A stretch of DNA of 64,000 nt from JBCCOW01 sp039025855 (GTDB taxonomy: Bacteria > Planctomycetota > Phycisphaerae > Phycisphaerales > Phycisphaeraceae). Shown here one piece after another: positions 61,940 to 64,000 of the stretch (position 1 is its first letter; every line of letters starts with the position of its first letter). Where the stretch lies: contig JBCCNL010000012.1 of NCBI GenBank assembly GCA_039025855.1, positions 12,460 through 76,459 of the forward strand, written 5' to 3'. The position numbers and the translations under genes were made by a program. A model generated the notes under the pieces. That model worked only from the letters and a program-made list of their open reading frames with translations, searched no databases and had not been told where the DNA came from.

Positions 61940-63694
61940 ATGACCGAATCGAACGCGAAGTCAACTGAGAACGCCACCACACCGCCGACCAAGCAGAAGT
62001 CCGGCAAGGGTCGATGGGTGAAACTCGCGGTGGTGATGACAGGCCTGCTGTTGGCGTTGGTGGTGGGTCAGACGGTCGAGCCGGACTGGCTGGTCACGTC
62101 GGCGTCGATCGATGTGTTGGAGGATGACGAGGGGCTGTACACGGTGGAGCGGGGCAAGCGTGTGGCGGTTGAAAGCGTGCTGGACGTTGCGGCTTTGGAA
62201 ACACTGCCGGCCGCGGAGCGTGGCGGACTGATCGTCAACGACGGCGCCGGCGGGTACGAACGGGTAACCGCAACGCGGCACTGGGGGTTCTGGTCGCTCC
62301 TGCCGGCGGTGATGGCGATTGTGCTGTGCCTGGTTTTGCGGGAACCGCTGATCGCGCTCCTGCTGGGGATCACGTCGGGTGCGCTGATCATGAGCCGGTT
62401 CGATCTGACGGAAGACGTGCTGATGCCGGTGCTGCAGAGCAGCTCCGCGGCGGGGGTGTTGTTGCTGTATCTGTGGCTGTTGGGCGGGTTGATGGGCATC
62501 TGGTCGAAGACGGGCGCGGCGGCGGCGTTTGCCGACTGGGCATCGCGGACGCTGGTGCGGGGGCCGAGATCGGCAAAGGTGGTGGCGTGGGGGCTGGGGA
62601 TCCTGTTCTTCCAGGGCGGGACGATGAGCACCGTGCTGGTGGGCACGAGCGTGAAGCCGCTGGCGGACAAGGAGAAGATCAGCCACGAGGAGCTGTCGTA
62701 CATCGTGGACTCGACGGCTTCGCCGATCGCGGTGCTGCTGGCGTTCAACGCGTGGCCGTTGTATGTGCAGGCGTTGATCTTCGTGCCGGGGGTGGCGGTG
62801 CTGGCGACGGAGGGCGATCGGCTGGCGTTCTTCTTTGCGAGTTTGCCGCTGAGCTTTTATGCGTGGTTCGCGGTGCTGGGGACGCTGCTGCTGGCGTTGG
62901 ACCTGAACCCGTTTGCCGGGAAGGGGATGAAGGCGGCGCGTAAGCGGGCGCGGGAGACGGGCCAACTAGATCGGCCGGGTAGTGAGCCGATGCTGTCGCC
63001 GGAGCTACAGACCACGGACGTGCCGGCGGGGTATCGGCCGAGCGTGTGGGAGTTTGCGGTGCCGTTGCTGGTGCTAACCGGGGTGGCGATCGGGACGTTC
63101 GCGACGACGGGGTCGCCGCAGGTGCGTTGGGCGTTCGGCTTGGCGGTGCTGTCGGCGGCGATCTGGGCGCTGGTGCGGGGGATGTCGCTGCGGGACCTGA
63201 TGGACGGGATCGGCACGGGGCTGAAGGGCGTGGTGGTGGCGGCGATCATCCTGATGCTGGCGATCGCGCTGGGGACCATGACGAAGGAGACGGGGGCCGG
63301 GGCGTATCTGGTTGCGGCGATGGGCGACACGCTGCCGTACACGGTGCTGCCCGCGGCGCTGATGGTGCTGACGATGGCGATCGCGTTTGCGACCGGGACG
63401 AGTTGGGGCACGTTCGCGGTGGCGTTCCCGTTGGCGATGCCGTTGGCGGTCGCGCTCGGGGAGTCGGCCGAACTGGACAAGCCGATCCTGTACCTGATGG
63501 TGTGCTTCGCGGCGGTGCTGAATGGCAGTGTCTATGGCGACCAGTGCTCGCCAATCTCGGACACGACAATCCTGAGCAGCATGACCACGGGGGCCGACCT
63601 GATCGACCACGTCAAGACGCAGCTGTTCCCGGCAACGCTCGCGGCGGTGCTGGCGATCGTGTGCTGGCAGGTGGTCGTGTTCGTGTTCTGCTGA
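61940..63694 (+). CDS. NhaC-type Na+/H+ antiporter family protein
   Basis: 584 residues with about 11-13 helices. After a polar N terminus (about 1-25) and a first helix there is an unusual extracytoplasmic loop of about 80 residues (VEPDWLVTSAS.. to ..GGYERVTATRHW) before the main transport domain. NhaC/ArsB-like features include LLLGITSGALIMSRFDL, FFQGGTMSTVLVGTSVKPLADKEKISHEELSYIVDSTASPI, FATGTSWGTFAVAFPLAMPLAVALG and YGDQCSPISDTTILSSMTTGAD. The family exchanges sodium or organic ions for protons. The position after the NtrC-type regulator suggests regulation by it, by position only. ATG 61940 is 72 bases after the previous stop. Confidence 0.87.
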   Translation: MTESNAKSTENATTPPTKQKSGKGRWVKLAVVMTGLLLALVVGQTVEPDWLVTSASIDVLEDDEGLYTVERGKRVAVESVLDVAALETLPAAERGGLIVNDGAGGYERVTATRHWGFWSLLPAVMAIVLCLVLREPLIALLLGITSGALIMSRFDLTEDVLMPVLQSSSAAGVLLLYLWLLGGLMGIWSKTGAAAAFADWASRTLVRGPRSAKVVAWGLGILFFQGGTMSTVLVGTSVKPLADKEKISHEELSYIVDSTASPIAVLLAFNAWPLYVQALIFVPGVAVLATEGDRLAFFFASLPLSFYAWFAVLGTLLLALDLNPFAGKGMKAARKRARETGQLDRPGSEPMLSPELQTTDVPAGYRPSVWEFAVPLLVLTGVAIGTFATTGSPQVRWAFGLAVLSAAIWALVRGMSLRDLMDGIGTGLKGVVVAAIILMLAIALGTMTKETGAGAYLVAAMGDTLPYTVLPAALMVLTMAIAFATGTSWGTFAVAFPLAMPLAVALGESAELDKPILYLMVCFAAVLNGSVYGDQCSPISDTTILSSMTTGADLIDHVKTQLFPATLAAVLAIVCWQVVVFVFC

Positions 63695-63840
63695 GAGCGG
63701 GTATCGGGTGACGCGGCGGGCGGCATCATGCAGAGCATCGGAAGTCGCCTTGATTTATTCGATCGACGGGGCCCTAGAGCAACTGGCGCATTTCCTGGCC
63801 TGCTGTCATGATGGGGCTTTCCCGGCACGGAGGCCATGGC

Positions 63841-64000
63841 ATGGCGTATTCGATGGATCTGCGGTTGAAGGTCTTGGCGGCGTTGGACCGGGGTGAGTCT
63901 CAGGCATCCGTTGCCCGGCGGTTCGAACTCGGCGAACGGACGGTGCGGCGGTTCAAGCGGCGGCGGGACCGCGACGAGTTGGCTCCGCACAAGACCGGCC
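63841..64000 (+). mobile_element. IS630-like transposase, 5' end only
   Basis: From ATG 63841 the frame MAYSMDLRLKVLAALDRGESQ stays open to the window edge (53 codons). It continues SVARRFELGERTVRRFKRRRDRD, a helix-turn-helix of the kind at the start of IS630/Tc1-type transposases. The DDE domain lies beyond the window, so completeness, terminal repeats and the TA target duplication cannot be checked. The 140 bases between the antiporter stop and this ATG should contain the left end of the element, but I found no clear inverted repeat. Confidence 0.75.

Noticed and set aside
1..64000. CRISPR array, rRNA or prophage
   Set aside because: No regularly spaced repeats, rRNA-like stretches or phage structural genes were seen.

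Overview
This window looks like chromosomal DNA of a high-GC planctomycete, probably class Phycisphaerae. That call is an inference from several signs: three secreted proteins with PEP-CTERM-type tails, a secreted pseudopilin with a GFTLIELLVV start, a large DUF1080/beta-propeller secreted protein, two sulfotransferases, and abundant secreted or lipobox proteins of unknown function. No rRNA, CRISPR array or prophage was seen.

Layout. 1-4432 is a lower-GC accessory stretch: the 3' end of an unknown gene, an alpha/beta hydrolase broken by one in-frame TAG, two sulfotransferases and a small orphan. 4483-13687 is a metal and ion neighbourhood: outer-membrane barrel, HMA-domain lipoprotein, Na/Pi cotransporter with PhoU tail, a decayed HupE gene, a secreted endonuclease I, a P1B-type ATPase with an unusual CPM motif, a MerC-like protein behind a promoter with an overlapping inverted repeat, and a CbiX chelatase. 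13902-25628 holds a PEP-CTERM protein, an MFS carrier, a DUF3592 protein, a membrane-anchored hydrolase, tRNA-Ala(TGC), two YceI-type proteins, cobalamin-dependent methionine synthase (metH) and uppP. 25636-29581 carries three tandem secreted paralogues of unknown family. 29746-42948 is mostly housekeeping: glycosyltransferase plus LpxH-like phosphoesterase, alcohol dehydrogenase, NAD kinase, SppA, UDP-glucose dehydrogenase, argJ, class II aldolase and several unknowns. 43202-43583 is tmRNA (ssrA) with an 18-residue tag, followed by a SWIM zinc-finger protein, a 1024-residue protein resembling DUF6493 and a YjbR-like protein. 48670-60309 is a block of secreted and metabolic proteins: PA14/propeller/double DUF1080 protein, two secreted proteins, an amine-dehydrogenase-like oxidoreductase overlapping an exported enolase-superfamily protein, pseudopilin, gamma-glutamyltransferase and a BPL_N protein. 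60473-63694 is a divergent NtrC-type regulator and an NhaC-type antiporter. An IS630-like transposase runs off the right edge.

How the genes fit together. CbiX and MetH suggest a cobalamin-using cell. NptA-HMA-barrel, the P1B ATPase and MerC form a plausible metal-handling group. The glycosyltransferase and phosphoesterase overlap by 4 bp and are probably one transcript, as are the two YceI genes. The strongest candidates for undescribed biology are the SWIM/DUF6493-like pair beside ssrA, the three tandem secreted paralogues, the metal neighbourhood, and the regulator at 60473 that lacks both its phosphoacceptor aspartate and a canonical GAFTGA loop.
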